From Eudorina sp. 2006-703-Eu-15 (lineage: Eukaryota; Chlorophyta; Chlorophyceae; Chlamydomonadales; Volvocaceae): 64,000 bases of DNA. Under the pieces are notes generated by a model, which worked only from the letters and a program-made list of their open reading frames with translations, was not told the DNA's origin and searched no databases. Positions 24,401 to 36,400 of this stretch are shown piece by piece. Numbering within the stretch: position 1 is the stretch's first letter; every line of letters begins with the position of its first letter. The stretch spans positions 1 to 64,000 of the forward strand of contig BDSI01000153.1 in the NCBI GenBank assembly GCA_003117195.1. The letters are read 5' to 3'. A program made the position numbers and the translations under genes.

Positions 24401-25687
24401 ATGCGCCGCAAGGCAACATCGGGCTCCTCTGGTTGGTGCGTGTGTACGGTGTATGTGTATGCTCAACTGACACACGCGGGTCGGCCCCGCGATCCACGCA
24501 GCGGGTCAGCGGACGTCCCGGGGGCGACGGGGGGAAACCCGTGGTCGCATGCATTACCCGACCATTGTACGGATGCCGTACCGCCGGTTACGTGACCCCT
24601 CCGTAGATGTTGGAGATTCAAAAAAGGAAGGCTGTAGGATGGTGGAGAAGAGGGTTGGAAGCTTGGACCGAATGGTTTGTTGGGATGTCTGCAGGCCCCA
24701 GGAGCGGTTGAGTTTGATACAAGGCTCATTGTGCCTGCGTGCGGGCGCGTGTTATGCCAGTTATGCGCCGAGCCGATGTCAACAGCGGGATTGTGCTGCC
24801 CGTTAGTGTAATACCTGTATTTGTGCGTACGTTCTGCTTGGCTACATATTGGCTTGGCTACATATGATGTTTCAGTGGACCACTTTCGGTACCTGTACGT
24901 GGGTGCCTACATCTGGGCCGACGCACGCTCGGGCCTCCGACGGGGCACCGAGTCCACCGTTCAGGAGAGGCGGGGGAACCAGTGCCAGAGGCGGGGGAAC
25001 CAGTGCCAAACGTTGACAAGTGCCACGGGCGCTGGCGGCAACAGTCGGCGCCCCGGATGCCAACCGACAACCAATTAACCAACCGGCTACCCTCAGATCG
25101 GCGCATCCCCAACGACCCCCGATCGACAGATTTCGGTCCGCATATCGGCGCGCTGTCAGCCGGGCGGACCGACCACCTGCCGTCAACAGCCACAGCCACG
25201 GTGCCACTGATACCCCACATGCATGCTTGCCTTCCTGGCGGGCACTCCACGACCCCAGAAATGAACGGGAGGACTTGACGGCACATAGGCGCTGCCGAGG
25301 TCTTCATCACCCAACCGCCTCCTGCTACGTGTCCACTCACACCACAGACCACACGGCAGCAGCCCTCGTCCTCAGCTCCCCCCTCCTCCCCAGCCCGCGT
25401 CCTCGCAACCTCCCGGTCCCCAACCCACGTCCAGACAGCCCGTTCAATTTCGGTCAACGCGCGCTGCGTGTTGCCCGGCTTCGTTCCCGGCATTGCGTCT
25501 CCTTTCATCGCCCAGCCCCCGCCTGCCGCCCCTGCCCACCCCCTCCACGAGTTACCCCCTCCCGCCTACCCTACCCAGGGTAACGTACCTGTACTCTGGC
25601 CGCAACGCAACTCTGGCCCAACCCACCCGCCTCCCCTCCTACACGTCAACCAATGTCCATGAGTAAACTCCCCCATCCCCGCCTGAC
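21466..25687. other. 4.2-kb region without a recognised gene
   Basis: It lies between the 3' ends of the kinase (+) and the dehydratase (-), so both 3' UTRs should be here. There is a purine-rich stretch at about 21690-22190 (GGA/GAG repeats), GGGT/GGGC runs near 22440, a 28-bp GC palindrome at 23769, and a tandem pair of a 21-bp unit (core GGGGGAACCAGTGCC) at 24966-25006. Open frames such as 24055-24606 (+) show no family motif and have low-complexity, non-conserved-looking content. I see no convincing gene. Confidence 0.5.
23769..23796. repeat. 28-bp perfect GC palindrome
   Basis: GGCCGG, then a (CG)n core, then CCGGCC; self-complementary over 28 bp. The alternating purine/pyrimidine core could adopt Z-DNA or a cruciform. 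Confidence 0.9.
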
Positions 25688-28600
25688 TCAACGGACGCCC
25701 AGCACTTCCTTGAACGTGGGGTACAGCAGCGGTATGATGTCGCCCGCCACCATGGACCGCTCGCCCGCCTCGAACGCCCGCCGCGCCGCCCCCCGCATCA
25801 CCTTGCACGCCATGTAGCCGCACAGCGCCACCGTGGCGGAGTCCAGCTCCACCGGGCTCCCCCCCGGCTGGGAGGGGGGGCGGTGCTTTGCGGCCCAGCA
25901 GAGGAACGCGGCGGCGGTGCCTGCGATGGCCGCGTGGACAACCCCCCGCCCCCCGTCTCAGCTGTCGGTGCGTGTATCCGGGTGCGAGGGCTGGAGGGAA
26001 GCATCTGGCGAGAGAACTTCTGATCGGCACCCACCCACCCTGCCCAGCCACCCACCCGCCAGCACGTCGCCCTGTCCGCCGCAGCGGCGCAACGCGCCGG
26101 GGTCCGTGCACCTGTACAGGGGCTGCGGCTCGGACGGCCCCGCCGGCCCATCCGCGCCACGACGCGGCTGCGGCTGTGGCTGCTCCGTGCTGCGCGCGGC
26201 GTCCGAGCCATCATCGCCCGTCGTCCGCCCGCCTGCGTCCGCGACCGCCCCGCCGGTCTCTGGCCCCTCTGATGTCGACGACGACGCGGCGACGCAGACG
26301 AGGTCCACCTCCCCCTTGGCGATCACCGCCGGACCGCGAAAGGCTGCGAGGGAGGAGGCGGCGGGGTGCGGGTGCGGTGGCGTTTGTGTGTCGGCTGGGG
26401 TGCTGCTCGGTCCCCGCCCTTGGGGGGAGGGCTTGCATTTCCCATTAGGCCCGCACCTGCCGTTGAGGGGTCACTAGCTGCCTCGCCGCCCGCCCTCCCT
26501 CTGTTCCCCGATGGCGCTGAAGCCCTCCCGCCCTCCCTCACTCCCCCATCCACCCCTCCAATGTCCAATCGGACATTTGCTCTGGCAGCAGCGCAGCCCC
26601 AATACGTCTACTGATTACCCACCCACCCACCCACCCACCCACCCACCCACCCACCCACCCACCCACCCACCCACCCACCCACCCACCCACCCACCCACCC
26701 ACCCACCCACCCACCCACCCACCCACCCACCCACCCACCCACCCACCCACCCACCCACCACCCACCCACCCACCCACCCACCCACCCACCCACCCACCCA
26801 CCCACCCACCCACCCACCCACCCACCCACCCACCCACCCACCCACCCACCCACCCACCCAGGTATCTACCCACCCTGGGCGACGCGAGGCGCGTGCACGA
26901 GCCAGGCGTCCGACATCCTGCCCGGCAGCTGCAGCCCCACCGCCCCGGCGATGCGGCCCAGCTCCGCCACGTTGGGCGTCAGCAGACAGGTCCGGTAGCC
27001 GGCCACCGTGTCCGCATTCTGGCGGCGGGTGGGGTGGGGTTGGGGGGTGCGGAGAGCGGGGTGCGGGGTGCGGGGCCAAACATACACTGGGACCGGGACC
27101 GTAGGGAGCACAGTTTCTCCAGGTCGCCAGATCCCCATTCCAGATCCCCAGTCCTTGACTCCCCTTCCCTTGCCTGTGGCGGGGCTGTAGTGGGGCTGCT
27201 GAAGTCAGGGGCTGTAGCGGGGGCTGTAGTGATGTTGTGTGAGAGCTGTCCGCGCGGGGCTCAGTCCCTGCCCAGCAGTGCTGCCCGGCCGAAACGCGCC
27301 TACACCATCACTCGCCTCCCGCCGCCCGGACCGCCCCACTCCCTACCTGCCCCATCCCGGCCGGCCTGACCCCACCCGACGCGACGCGACACTGACCTCC
27401 CCCTCGCCTGCGGCCGCCACAGCCCCACAGGGCCCTCGCCAAGAACCGCGCCCCTCCCTCCACCCCATCTCTCTCACCCCATCTCTACCAATTTTGAGTA
27501 CGGCATGTCTACCAACCATGAATATATATCCATACCAATTTCCCATCCACAACCCCTACCCGGGCGACGATGTGCGTCAGACCGCTGCCGTCCACCACCA
27601 ACGGCAGTCCCAGCCTCCGCGTCTCGCCGATCAGGGAACTGGCGGCGGCGCACACGGCGGGGTCCGAGCCCAGGCCGGGGCCCACCACCACCGCGGACGC
27701 CCGGGCCAGCCAGGGGAGGATGCGGCCCACTGCCCGGTCCACAGCCGCCTGCGCGCGGCCCGCGAGCGGCGGCACACAAGGGGGGAGGCCGGCGACGGTG
27801 CAGGACACGAGGGCAGTCCAGGGCCCCAGGGAAGGAGGATGTGGGCAGGGCTTTTGCTGTCAGGGCTTGTGCTCGATTCCCCGAGTGTGGGAAGGTGTAG
27901 TCAGGACAGCAAGCCCTGCCTGCAGGCCCGACCGCAAAGAAAAAAGAGCCCCCCAAAAGGGGTAATCTGGACACCTGGAGTAAGCCCCTGTGTCGCGCTG
28001 CTCTGCTACAGAGGAGTCGGGAACGCGGCCTGTGGTGTTACCCCACCTAGGCCACACCACTTGACCCACCGGGCCCCATATACGGAGTGCGGGCTGCATG
28101 CGGTGTGACGTCAGGCCGTACGGGCTTCAGTACGAATCATGGAGTGCAGCGGCCGAGGGCCGGGGGTCACCAGGTGCGGGGGTAGGGGTCCGCATGCTCG
28201 CAGTGCCAGCACGGTCGACGGTGGCTGCCACCGAGGCCTGTTGCGACCACCGTACCCCCCCCCCCTGGAGCGGGAGCAGCGGCGGTCCTCCTCCTCCGCC
28301 TCCTCCTCCTCCGCCATACTCTGTCGCACCCCGCTGACCCACCCCGTCGCTCGACTCCGCCAGGTCACGGTCTGGTCACGCATCGGTCGACTGAATACGA
28401 ATAGGGGCGCCACCCGTCACGGCCTTTCGGAGAACCGTCCTCCCTCCCCTCCCCTCGTCGATATGGGTCCTCATTCCTGCACGTCGCAGCTATACATTCC
28501 ACCCCGCCACCGCCACCGCTACCGCCAACCGCGAACCGCGGCGGGTGGGGTTCTCGGCTCACGCACCTGATCCGCGGGGCCGTCCTCCTGACCGGGCGGT

Positions 28601-29425
28601 TGCTCCACCAGGTACGGCAGCACCATCAGCTCGGGGCTGTAGCTCTTAATGGCTGTAGCAGCGGACGGCGTGCAGATCACATAGGCCATGTCCGCACCCA
28701 CCTGCGCGGACAGATGGACGGACGGACGGACGGAGGGACATACAGACGTCTAGGTGGCCGTGGCCGTGGCCGTCGCAAGCCGCCGGCCGCATCGTGATGG
28801 AGGTGCTGACGGGTCCGGGACAGGTGCCTTGATGTGCTCGCTGGAGGGCGGGTTGCCCGGCTGCAGAGCAACGGCCGCCCAGCGGCGCCCGCCCAGCCGC
28901 AAGACGGGCAGCTGGCCGCCGCCGCCGCACGACCCCGCCCCCTTGCTGTCTGCCGCTGGCGCGCGTGTGCGCCCCAGCTACCCCGCTACCTACCTGCCCA
29001 CCTACCTGCCTACCTGCCTAGCCAGCGAGCCGGGATGGAGCCCACGTCAGTCTTTACCTCTGCTGTAGACACGAAGGCGGCGCGCACGATGATCGAGGCC
29101 CCCAGGACTGGCCGTCACCCACCCAACTAGACAGCCATCCACCCACCCACCCACCCACCCACCCACCCACCCACCCACCCACCCACCCACCCACCCACCA
29201 CCCACCCACCCACCCACCCACCCACCCACCCACCCACCCACCCTACTCAGCGCTCCACAGCGACACCGTGCCCCACCTCGCACTGTGGGCCAGTTAGAGC
29301 CCGTGGGCCCGTGGGCCTGTGACCCACCCGGAGGGCCGACATGGCGGCGAAGAACGGCGCGCCCGTGAACTCCAGGCAGCCGCCCACCACCGCCACCTTG
29401 CCGTGGGCGCCCTTGTAGTTACCCC
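25688..29425 (-). CDS. ATP-dependent NAD(P)H-hydrate dehydratase (first exon not found)
   Basis: Repairs damaged, hydrated NAD(P)H back to NAD(P)H using ATP; it works with NAD(P)HX epimerase. Exons in order: 29425-29328, 28701-28567, 27748-27560, 27018-26874, 26343-26056, 25920-25688 (stop 25690-25688), frame continuous, 361 aa visible. Motifs: [20 protein letters not shown] (N-terminal hallmark), [22 protein letters not shown] (usually DADGL or DADAL), LLTPN, and GGQGDVLAG, which holds the catalytic Asp and phosphate-binding glycines. Exon 5 has a low-complexity insert of about 55 residues between VDLVCV and PLYRC that typical homologues lack. The first exon, with the start and any targeting peptide, must lie between 29426 and 30458 but could not be identified. 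Family call is firm. The gene is divergent from the AP-4 beta gene. Confidence 0.85.
26567..26616. repeat. Second copy of dispersed repeat
   Basis: CGGACATTTGCTCTGGCAGC through GTCTACTGATTA matches the copy at 12726-12775. It abuts the (CCCA)n array that follows. Confidence 0.6.
26617..26860. repeat. (CCCA)n array, 244 bp, in dehydratase intron
   Basis: Almost pure tetranucleotide array with one phase break (CCACCACCC near 26757). On the transcribed (minus) strand it reads (GGGT)n, starting 13 nt after the GTGGGT donor of exon 27018-26874. Confidence 0.95.
29139..29243. repeat. (CCCA)n array, 105 bp, in dehydratase intron
   Basis: Same repeat with the same type of phase break (near 29198). 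It lies about 85 nt downstream, on the minus strand, of the donor at 29327. Confidence 0.95.
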
Positions 29426-30458
29426 CTGCGGTGGTCAGGGACGGGACGGGACGGGACGGGACGGGACGGGACGGGTTGTGTCCGCCAGGAAAGCGGAGTG
29501 GAGGAGACGTTGGCGTGGAAGGGTTCGTGGGAGGGCGTCAAGGGACATCCATGTTGCTGCTGCTGCGGCTGCGGCTGCTGCTGGGACATCGTGTCGGCCA
29601 CCCGACCATGACCTGACCCGTCTCCCATGGCCTGCACTCCGAGGGACATACGGTCCCGGGAGGATGCCAGCGCCGGGAGAGGCTTGCAGGAGGGGCGGGA
29701 GGCACCAGGCGGACCGGCCGGGAATGAAGGGTCATTGCTGCATACCTAGACTGGGTACGAGTTGCCGAAATGTGGCCACCGCTTGCTGGTCCGTGTCGGC
29801 ATTCCCGGCGCTGGTGGCCGCCATCGTTGCGACTGAAGGACGTCCTCGAGATGCCGTGTCGTGCTCCGCGGTGGCCTGCGCGACCGCACGCAATTATGGG
29901 CGCCGCGAAGTGGAAACGACAGCGCACTGGTTTCTCAGCGCGGCAAGCCCTTTGCAATGCGAAAGCTGGTAGGGACATATGTATCAGGCTGTACCTTGAC
30001 AGCGTATGTGGAGGCCGCAATGGTCGTGGTGCTGTGTCGATAGGCGGACACCTGTCCTGCTCGCACGCTCGATGCGAACGGCAACAGACGCGATTGCATG
30101 TTGGTACGAGTTTTAGCGATACGGTTGACTTTGGCAACGCCGTATGTTTAGTGCAAAGTGCAGTCGTCCTGTCGGTTGCGGTGTTGCACAGGCAAACTGA
30201 CAACGTCCTGCCTCATGTGTTTTCGGAACGATGGAAACATATTGCTGTGTCTAGTTTGATTACAATATGCTTAAGAGCTCACCTGAGTCTGTAACTTACA
30301 ACTGAGAATTCCTTCCAAACGTGACAGACCCTTGATCCTGAGTGTCACTTTGACAGTTTATTGTTGAAATATTGAAACAACTTCATTCCTATTGTAGACA
30401 AGAAGGATTGAACAGTTCTTGGTTGCGTCCTCTCAGGGGCTGATAGTCGTCAGCGACC
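29426..30458. promoter_or_regulatory. Divergent intergenic region, dehydratase / AP-4 beta
   Basis: Contains the missing first exon of the minus-strand dehydratase and the promoter and 5' UTR of the AP-4 beta gene. A (GGGAC)n repeat lies at 29438-29473. The AT-rich part at 30220-30420 is the likely core promoter and 5' UTR for AP-4 beta. No defined motif is claimed. Confidence 0.4.
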
Positions 30459-33400
30459 ATGGCGGAGAATCGAAACAAGCCTCGAGGAGAACTAGCCGAG
30501 CTCAGCTCCCACTTGCAAAATCTATGCACTGCGGGAAAGCGGACGGAAAAGGAGTTGCGGAACGCGAAGAAAGATGTCTTCAGGAAGGTTGTCAACTACA
30601 TGACTTTGGGAATGGATATGTCATCCCTCTTCCCGATGATGACATCTTGTGCGAATCTGAGTTCCGATGACTTGGTCTTGAAGAAGATGCTCTACCTGTA
30701 CTTAACGCACTACGCGACACAAACGCCAGACCTTGCGCTGCTGACCATCAATCAGCTCCAGAAGGACTCTGCAGACCATGATCCGATGATCAGGGGCTTG
30801 GCCTTGCGCAGCCTGTGCTCGCTGCGGGTGGCCAACTTCCTCGAGTACGTGGTGAGACGCGTGGCGGCACCTTCTGCTGCGCCTGGGCGGGGAAGGGCGT
30901 CGCTGTTACTGTAACGGGCTGCACGCGCCGACGGCGGGAGAGTTCGTTGGCGATAGGACCACGGTCGGTTGACCGTAGAGCTGCTGGGTGTGTACCCAGA
31001 ATGTACCGTATGCAACAAGGTCAGGCCCACCTCGCCAGATGCTCCCACGACATCCCACGCCCCTCGCATGCCCGCCCGGATCCCGGCCCTCTCAGGTGAC
31101 CCCCATCCTGTCGGGTCTTGCCGACCGACATCCGTACGTACGGCGTACGGCAGTCATGGGCGTGCTGAAGGTGCACCACATAGACCCGTCGGCGGTAGCG
31201 CAGCACGGTGGGTGCTGGGTGAGGTGGAGGGACCCGACGTCTCTCCATATGGCATCCCGCCAGCGGCGCTCTGCTTCTCATCAGTCATCAGTGACGTGTG
31301 GCGTTGGGGCCGAGTGACGTGTGGCGTCGGGGCCGAGCGACGTGTGGCGTCGGGGCCGAGTGACGTGTGGCGTCGGGGCCGAGTGACGTGTGGCGTCGGG
31401 GGCGTGTTGCGTGAGAACGCGCGGGAGACCGGGTTGGATGCAACCCGACGGGGACAGGGACAGGTTGGCCCCCGGGGCGCCTGGGCCGGCACGCCGTCGG
31501 ACGGCGCTCTCCTGCGCTTGGCACCCGCAAGCCCGCAACGTGACATCGCGTGCGGTTCACATGACGGACATGAGGCCACACTCCTGTTCTGCCTGCTTCA
31601 GAACACCTAATCCGCCTGATCCGCCTTGGTTGGGTTGCGGCTCTGGCGCCTGAACGGCAGCCCCTGCCCTCCCGGACCCGGGCGCGCTAGTGGTACGGGG
31701 ATGCACCGCACCGCACCATACGAGTTTCACTCACCGCAGCTTCACAGCATCCAGTAGTCCGTGCCGTCCAGGAGTTGGTGCCGTCCTGTAGTCTGTGCCG
31801 GGGATGAAAATTCTTGTATTTTTTATAGCGCCAACCCTGGGTTAGCAGCGCCTCCGGAGTCGGACGGTCACGGGCGTTGCATCCCCTGCCCTGCCCCCGC
31901 CCGACTGCGCCCTCCCGCCCGTCCGACTGCGCCCTCCCGCCCCCTTCCAGGCATGGTGGACAGGGTGAAGCGACTGCTGGCCTCGGACACGGACGTCCAG
32001 GTCATCGCCAACTGCCTGGCGGTGCTGATGCAGGTGAGGAGCGGGCTGCGGGCTGCGGGGGCCCCCGTAATTGCCGTACAGGAGCCACCTCCTCGGGGCC
32101 CTTGTGGGGTCAGACTCACCTCCCCGCGGTGCTGGACTGGACCGATGGACATGCCGGTGGCGGTTGGGTTGGAGGTTAGGGTAGGGTTTCCGGGAGTGGG
32201 GGTCTCAGCTAATCGTCACCCGGACTGCTGCAACATGTGCGTGCAGCTGGAGCCGCCCAGCCGCCTGGTGGAGAAGGCGCTCGTGTACTCACTGCTGAAC
32301 CGCATCAAGGTGAGGTTGGTGCGGGTTGGGTACGAGCTTGACGTAGGGGGTTTGATACTTTGACTGAAGTTTGATATGAGTTTAATGTGGGTGGGAGAGG
32401 CGCTGATGCGCCGATGTGTGTGGGTCGGGGGATGGATGTGCAACAGGAGGTGTGGCAGCAACGTCTCTATGGGGGTGAAACGTGCATTCGCCGCCTGCCT
32501 GCAAACGCACCCCTCGCCTCGCGGTTGCCCTGCGGCTGCGATGACAGCCGCCAACACCTATCTCGCATTCCCGCACAGCGAGCGGTAATCGCTGCTGCCC
32601 CCCGTTCGTTCCGTTCGTTCCAATTGCTACTTACCTACTTTGGCTGGCTGGTTGGTTTGGCCGGGTTTCAGGAGTTCAGCGACTGGGGGCAGTGCCAGGT
32701 GCTGGAACTCGCGACGTACTACACGCCCGCGTCCGAGGCGGAAGTGTACGACATGTTGAACGCGCTGGAGGACCGTATGGGCCACGTCAACAGCGCCGTG
32801 GTGATGTCCACCATAAAGGTCTTCCTGCACCTCACAATCAACATGACCGCCACGCACCAGCAGGTGGGGGACGGCGGCGGGCGGCGGGGCGGCATCGGCA
32901 GTGGCAGGAGAGGCGGGGGCGGGGGCGCCGGTGCAGGTTGCGCGTGAGGGGGACGTTGGCGGAGGGAGGAGCCGCATAGGACCCCGGGGCGGGCCAGGGC
33001 CAGGCCAGGTCAGCACGCGTGGGGGACGCTGTTCCGAAGGGGCAACTTGACAAGGTCCTACGGCCTATGGATCCCCCTTGATGTCTGTCCCCAATGTGCA
33101 AATGGGAAGGCGGCTGAGGAAGCGTTATGAATTCACAAGAGCACCCAAGCGGGCCGTCGGTGACAACCGAAGCCGGGGAGCTTTCAGAGTGGGCGGGGAC
33201 GGCGTTGTCATGGGGACTGAGAGGGCCCCAGATACGGACTGGGCCCTGGACGGGCGGAGCAGCAGCAGCTGGGCGGTTGTTTGTCACTGTGGCTGTGGCT
33301 CCAGGGGTGTCTTCCGAGTTCTGACAAAGATGTCGATGCCACCGGTCGGCCGCGCAGGTCCTGGAGCGCATCCGCGAGCCGCTCAAGACGCTCATCAGCC

Positions 33401-36400
33401 GCGACGACGGCCCCACCGTGTACGGGGCGCTGTCGCACGTGCTGCTGCTGGCGCAGCGCGCGCCCATGATCTTCGAGAACGACGCCGTGTCGTTCTTCTG
33501 CCGCACCCATGACCCCTGGTACGTCAAGAAGCTCAAGCTGGAGATCCTGGCGGCCATCGCGAGCACGTCCAATGTGTACGACATCGTCACGGAGCTGACA
33601 GAGTACGCCCGGGACATCAGCCCCACCATGGCGCGGGAGGCGGTCCGGGCGGTGGGTCGGGGCGGGCGGCCGAGGGGGCTTCACGCGTCCTGGCGGGCTG
33701 GTTTGGTTTGGGGTGGGCAGCTGAGGGTTTGTCGGGTGTCCGTCACGCCGGAGATGATCCGGTCTTTGGTCCCGAACTTACAGGGCTTGGACAGACTGTG
33801 CATCCAAGCTGTTCCACGCCCGCATGCTTTTGAATACCGGTCCAGGCCGCCGACTTGTCTCGGGGAGTATGAATGCCCTGCAGCGGAACGTTTGCCGTTT
33901 GCGCGCCTTGCACCAGAACCACGAACGCGGACTCACGCCGCGCAACAGCGGCTGCTGCGAACTGTCCGCGGGCGGCTCGCTGCAGCCCCGCAGCTGGGAT
34001 GTAGGCTTCAAACAGGGCCACCACCAGTACTATCGCTCGAGAACAGCTCCTCCACATGCGCGCCCTCCTCGCCGCCACACACACCTATGTATGTCACACT
34101 CTGTCGCTGATTTGGGTGGTGATGCTGGTGATGGTGTGGGGGTATAAGAAATTGGTAGACTCATTGGTACTCATTATGGACCATGCCCCATGCAGGTGGG
34201 CCGCATCGCGCTGGCTGTGCCCGACTCGGGCGGCATCGTGGAGCGGCTGCTCATGTTCCTGGACGGCAGCTCGGAGCACCTGGTTTCGGAGGCGCTGGTT
34301 CAGCTCAAGGACGTGCTGCGCCGCTACCCCGACGTGGCGCACGTGTGCGTGGGCAGCCTGGGCGACCTGGCGGTGCACGCCAACATCACGGAGCCGGCGG
34401 CGCGCGCCGCATTCGTGTGGATCCTGGGCCAGTTCGGGGGCCTCGTGCAGGTGCGGTACCCCCGGCACCTGCACCCCCCAGCACGGGTGGGAAGAAGGAT
34501 CGGTCTGGGAGCGTTTCCGTGGCTTGGCTTGGCTTGCTCGAAGCCAGCAACAGGCAGCCCACCCTCGCGGGCTTCCAAGTAGGCGGTTGCGCCGATGTGC
34601 TGCCTGTAAGTTGGGAGGTCCCGGTGACTGGGCGGCGCTCCTCCAGCGGAGCCAAGGGCATGCAGTCAATCAACATCCCGGATCGGAGGAGCAGCTCCGA
34701 GCGGGGGACGATGGCCGCCCCTCTGTGCTGCAAGGAAACCGTGTCCCGCCGCACGTGTAGGCCAGCCGGGGACACCGCCAGCCAGCGCGTCGGAACCCAC
34801 CGACAGAGAGCTCAGAAGCAGATTACTAGCCAGCCCCAAGTGGCCACTTCATACTAGCCAGCCCCAAGTGGCCACTTCATAATGCCGCCCTCTCCACGCC
34901 TCTCCCTCCGCGGCAGTCTGTCCGCGCAATTCTCTCGCCGCGCAGCCTACTCACACGAACGCCCCTGTGTGGCCTCGCCGCGCGTGCCGCCCCGCCCCCG
35001 CCCCGCGCCGCCCCGCCCCCGCCCCGTTACGCGACTCGCAGGACGCGCCGTACCTCCTGGAGCCCTTCGTGGAGGGCTTCGGGTCGGAGGACCCCACCGT
35101 GCGGCTGGCGGTGCTCAGCGCCGCCGTGCAGCTCTTCTTCCGACGGCCGCCGGAGATGAAACCCATCCTGGGCGCCGCGCTGTCTGCGGGCGTCGTGGAC
35201 ACTCACGCCGACGTCCACGACCGGGCGCTGCTGTACTACCGGTGGGTTTGCCGGGGGAATGGATGTGTGTGTGTGTGTGTAATGATAAGTCGAGATGTGT
35301 GTTTAGAAATGCAAGTGGAGATGTGTGTATGTGTATGTGTGTGAAGGCGCCGGCGGTCGCGTGGTGGCAAATTATCGGGGCGCTTTTACAGGGGGCTTCC
35401 ACTCACACGCGCCGCGTCTGGGCGCGGTGGGTGTCTTTACGGTCATACGGCTCCAGGCGGCCTAGTCCTCAGTCTGATGGAGCTCGCGGTCGGGGTTCGG
35501 AATCCAAACGAACCCCGACCGCGAGCTCCATCAGACTGAAGACTAGGCCGACTAGGCAGAAGTGTATTGGCGTCCCTCACTTGACGACGTACGACCTCCT
35601 GTCCACGGCTGCGGCAGGCTGCTCCGGGCGGACACGGCAGCTGCGGAGCGGGTGGTCGCGCCGCCGCTGATGGTGGTGCCCTGGTTCAGCGAGGCGCTGT
35701 CCCCGGAGGCCAAGGACGCCATCTTCGCCGAGTTCAACACGCTCAGTGTGGTCTTCCAGCAGGTAGGGAGGGCGCGGGCCGGGGTGGGCCTCTGCCTCTG
35801 CCGCAGCAACAGTCAGATGCAAGGCCGCACGGATGCACGTGAAGGGGCTCTCGAAACGGCCTTTGAGGGCCGCCTCGGGTCCCGTTCCGGTCCTCACATC
35901 TGGCACATTGGAGCAACCCCGGAGCGGTTGTCATTTCGAGACGCGGCACTCGCAGCGGCACTTTGAGCTGCGCACACAGATACTTGACAAGTTGACATGA
36001 TCGTCTCTCGCGCCTAGTGTTGCCAGTGTTGCCATGCCCGCCCTGTGTGATCGGCGCACGACCTGGCGCGCTCGCTCGCGCGCTCGCTTTTCCTCCTGGT
36101 GTATGGTGAAGAGTACCGGCACCGGCCTCCTCGCCAACGGACCGTTGCTGCCCCGTGACCCCGCCTCGTGTCCCGCGTGACCAGCCCGCGGCGGCGTTCA
36201 TTGAGCGGCAAGCGTACCACTCGCTGGAGGCGGAGCCGGAGCCGCCCAGCCAGACGCCCACCACAGGTAGGTGTATTGCGCCCTCGTTCCGCGGCCTTCG
36301 TTCGCGGCTGTATGGGCATCACGGCTTGTTGGGCACCGGCTTCAGAGCACTGTGACATCACGGCTTGTTGGGCACCGGCTTCAGAGCACTGTGACATCAC

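Noticed and set aside
24055..24606. 183-aa plus-strand frame as a possible gene
   Set aside because: No family motif, atypical composition, no supporting splice structure or neighbouring exons.
26538..27079. Minus-strand frames made of WVGG repeats (also 29047-29283)
   Set aside because: They are translations of the (CCCA)n array, which lies between two exons of the dehydratase; no splice or family support.
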